From the NCBI GenBank assembly GCA_964393335.1, contig CAYMTN010000243.1, positions 1 through 7,699 of the forward strand: a stretch of 7,699 bases of DNA. The letters run 5' to 3'. The notes under the pieces are model-generated. The model saw nothing but the letters and a program-made list of their open reading frames with translations. It was not told where the DNA came from and searched no databases. This document shows positions 5,347 through 7,699 of this stretch, piece by piece; position 1 is the first letter of the stretch; each line of letters opens with the position of its first letter. The stretch comes from CAYMTN01 sp964393335. GTDB lineage: Bacteria > Chloroflexota > Anaerolineae > Aggregatilineales > Aggregatilineaceae. A program made the translations under genes and the position numbers.

Positions 5347-7699
5347 TTACGAACCGTTCAGCATCGAGCGCAACACGGTTTGCAGAATACCGCCGTTCCG
5401 GTAGTAGTTTACCTCAACCAGCGTATCCAGGCGGCAGACCGCCGTAAACGTCTTGACCGACCCACCTTCACCTGTGGCACGGACTGTAAGCGCCTGCCCA
5501 GGTTTTAGATCGTCGTCAAGGCCCTGGATGCCATAGACTTCACGCCCGGTCAGACCCAACGTCTCGACGTTTTCGCCTGGTTTGAACTGAAGCGGCAAGA
5601 CTCCCATGCCGATCAGGTTGCTGCGGTGAATGCGCTCATAACTCTCGGCAAGAACCGCTTTCACGCCCAACAACAGCGTCCCTTTGGCTGCCCAGTCGCG
5701 CGAGCTGCCTGTGCCATATTCCTTACCGGCCAGCACGATCAGCGGTGTGCCCTCGGCCTGATACCGTTCCGAAGCTTCAAAAATCGTCAGTTGATCACCC
5801 GTCGGCAGGTGCATGGTGACTCCGCCTTCCGTCCCCGGCACCAGAAGATTCTTCAGCCGGATGTTGGCGAACGTACCGCGCACCATGACGCGGTCGTTAC
5901 CACGCCGCGCGCCGTACGTGTTGAAGTCTTTCGGCTCGACGCCATGCTCCATCAGGTATTTGGCAGCGGGGCTGTTGAGCGCTATCGAACCTGCCGGGGA
6001 GATATGGTCGGTTGTCACAGAATCACCCAGCAGAGCCAACACCCGCGCACCGGTAATATCAGATAGCGACTCCGGATCAGGCGACAGATCGACAAAAAAC
6101 GGCGGTTCCTGAATATACGTAGAGTCGGAATCCCAATCATAAACCGGGTTTCCAGTCACAGGGATCGCGTTCCAGGTTTCGTTACCATCATACACATTGG
6201 CGTACTGCTCGCGGAACATCTCCGGCTTGAGCGAAGCCGCTATCGTGTCGGCGATTTCTTTCTGCGTCGGCCAGATATCCCGCAAAAACACCGGCTGGCC
6301 TTGTTCATTTTCGCCAATCGCCTCGTTTGACAAATCGATATCAACGCGTCCGGCCAACGCATATGCTACGACTAACGGGGGCGACGCCAGGTAATTGGCC
6401 TGAACGTACGGGTTAATCCGCCCCTCGAAATTCCGGTTCCCGCTCAGCACAGCAGCGGCCACCAGCTTATTGTCTTCAACGGCAGAGGCAACTTCCCCCG
6501 GCAGCGGCCCGCTGTTTCCGATGCAGGTCGTGCAGCCATAACCCACCACATAGAATCCGAGATTCTCCAGGTAGGGCAGCAGGCCCGCTGCCTGCAAATA
6601 GGCGGTAACAACCTTTGATCCGGGGGCCAGACTGGTCTTGACATAACCCGGTACCTTGAGGCCGCGCTCGACGGCCTTTTTTGCCAGCAGGCCCGCGCCG
6701 ACCATCACCGTCGGATTGGAGGTATTTGTGCAGCTTGTGATCGCCGCGATGACAACCACGCCATGCCCGATCTCAGTCTCGTGTCCATTGTGCCCTGACT
6801 TGATGGTGACACGTCTGCCGACAGCGCCGGGCGACAGCGCAAAACCGCGCTTGTTTGTCGGGGCTTCCAGATCGCGGAGGAATATCTCCTTCATGTCCGT
6901 GAGCAAAATCCGGTCCTGCGGTCGCTTGGGTCCGGCCAGGCTGGGCGCAACCGTCCCCATGTCAAGCTCAAGGGAATCCGAATACACCGGTTCGGGCATC
7001 TCATTGGTACGGAACAGCCCCTGCTCGCGCGTATACCGTTCCACCAGGGCTATCTGCTCCGCCGAACGCCCGGTGTACGTCAGGTAACGCAGTGTCTCCG
7101 CGTCAACAGGGAAAAAGCCCATCGTCGCGCCATATTCAGGCGACATGTTGGCTAACGTCGCGCGATCCGGCAGACTCAGGCTGCCGACTCCTTCGCCATA
7201 GAATTCAACGAACTTGCCAACGACGCCTTTCGCACGCAGCATTTGAGTCACCACGAGCACCAGATCGGTTGCTGTTCCACCTTCGGGCAGGCGACTCACA
7301 AGCTTGAAGCCGACTACTTCCGGCGTCAGCATATAGACCGGCTGGCCGAGAATGACAGCTTCGGCCTCAATGCCGCCAACGCCCCATCCGACGACGCCCA
7401 GGCTGTTGATCATCGTCGTATGCGAATCAGTGCCGACCAGGCTGTCCGGCAGGGCCACCGTCTCGTCGTCAAGGTTCTGGGTCAAGACACTCTTGGCCAG
7501 ATACTCAAGATTCACCTGGTGCACGATTCCGGTCGCTGGCGGGACCGGCTTGAAGTTCTCAAAAGCGCCCTGGCCCCAGCGAATGAACTCATACCGCTCA
7601 CGGTTACGTTCGAACTCTTTTTCGGCGTTGAAGCGCAGCGCGTCCGCAGACCCAAATTGATCCACCTGCACCGAGTGATCGATGACCAGCTCGACCGGG
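5347..7699 (-). CDS. acnA: Aconitate hydratase AcnA (N-terminus beyond the window)
   Basis: Aconitase, the [4Fe-4S] enzyme that converts citrate to isocitrate through cis-aconitate in the TCA cycle. The frame is open to the right edge: upstream of a GTG at 7671, which is an internal valine, it reads PVELVIDHS, the conserved block near residue 120 of E. coli AcnA. About 783 residues are visible, so only the first ~120 are missing. Cluster ligands are all present: Cys in ITSCTNTSNP (codon 6732-6730) and the pair in GCTTCIGNSG (codons 6534-6532 and 6525-6523). Other landmarks are GTDSHTTM, NMSPEYGAT, the active-site arginines in GNRNFEGRINP, the swivel-domain block LGDSVTTDHISPAGS, and GTGSSRDW with the catalytic serine. 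The sequence follows the AcnA/IRP1 type, not AcnB. It ends in NYYRNGGILQTVLR, as is usual, and is followed by its own strong terminator. Its promoter is outside the window. Confidence 0.97.
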   Translation of the reverse strand, partial: PVELVIDHSVQVDQFGSADALRFNAEKEFERNRERYEFIRWGQGAFENFKPVPPATGIVHQVNLEYLAKSVLTQNLDDETVALPDSLVGTDSHTTMINSLGVVGWGVGGIEAEAVILGQPVYMLTPEVVGFKLVSRLPEGGTATDLVLVVTQMLRAKGVVGKFVEFYGEGVGSLSLPDRATLANMSPEYGATMGFFPVDAETLRYLTYTGRSAEQIALVERYTREQGLFRTNEMPEPVYSDSLELDMGTVAPSLAGPKRPQDRILLTDMKEIFLRDLEAPTNKRGFALSPGAVGRRVTIKSGHNGHETEIGHGVVVIAAITSCTNTSNPTVMVGAGLLAKKAVERGLKVPGYVKTSLAPGSKVVTAYLQAAGLLPYLENLGFYVVGYGCTTCIGNSGPLPGEVASAVEDNKLVAAAVLSGNRNFEGRINPYVQANYLASPPLVVAYALAGRVDIDLSNEAIGENEQGQPVFLRDIWPTQKEIADTIAASLKPEMFREQYANVYDGNETWNAIPVTGNPVYDWDSDSTYIQEPPFFVDLSPDPESLSDITGARVLALLGDSVTTDHISPAGSIALNSPAAKYLMEHGVEPKDFNTYGARRGNDRVMVRGTFANIRLKNLLVPGTEGGVTMHLPTGDQLTIFEASERYQAEGTPLIVLAGKEYGTGSSRDWAAKGTLLLGVKAVLAESYERIHRSNLIGMGVLPLQFKPGENVETLGLTGREVYGIQGLDDDLKPGQALTVRATGEGGSVKTFTAVCRLDTLVEVNYYRNGGILQTVLRSMLNGS

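Overview
The window is a compact stretch of bacterial chromosome with five protein-coding genes reading leftwards (- strand) and the tail of one gene reading rightwards at the left edge. Base composition is moderately GC-rich throughout. The mix of genes recalls Chloroflexota (Anaerolineae-like): a SwrC/YerP-type RND pump, a KdpE-like regulator with a 7TM-GAF-PAS histidine kinase, and an AcnA-type aconitase. That placement is an inference from family resemblance; no RNA marker is present. I saw no insertion sequence, phage gene, CRISPR array, tRNA or rRNA.

From left to right: 1-392 is the C-terminal end of an RND efflux permease (+). 393-675 is a convergent intergenic region holding two adjacent inverted repeats and a 14-bp direct repeat in two copies. 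676-1233 is a PduO-type corrinoid adenosyltransferase (-). 1256-3472 is a hybrid-free membrane histidine kinase (-). 3504-4202 is an OmpR/KdpE-type response regulator (-). 4262-5188 is a ribokinase (-). 5189-5346 holds a strong intrinsic terminator for the gene to its right and the leader of the ribokinase gene. 5347-7699 is aconitase AcnA (-), running off the right edge without its N-terminus.

In transcription order the leftward genes are acnA, terminator, rbsK, regulator, kinase, adenosyltransferase. acnA appears to be a separate unit because of its terminator. The regulator, kinase and adenosyltransferase are spaced by 31 and 22 nt and look like one operon, probably with its own extended -10 promoter overlapping the end of rbsK, although read-through from rbsK is also possible. 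The encoded functions are a TCA-cycle enzyme (citrate to isocitrate), ribose activation for the pentose phosphate and nucleotide pools, a signalling pair of unknown stimulus, and synthesis of adenosylcobalamin.

The most interesting association is the adenosyltransferase as the third gene of a two-component operon. Nothing else in the window looks like a new multi-gene system; the remaining points of interest are small regulatory or repeat signals.
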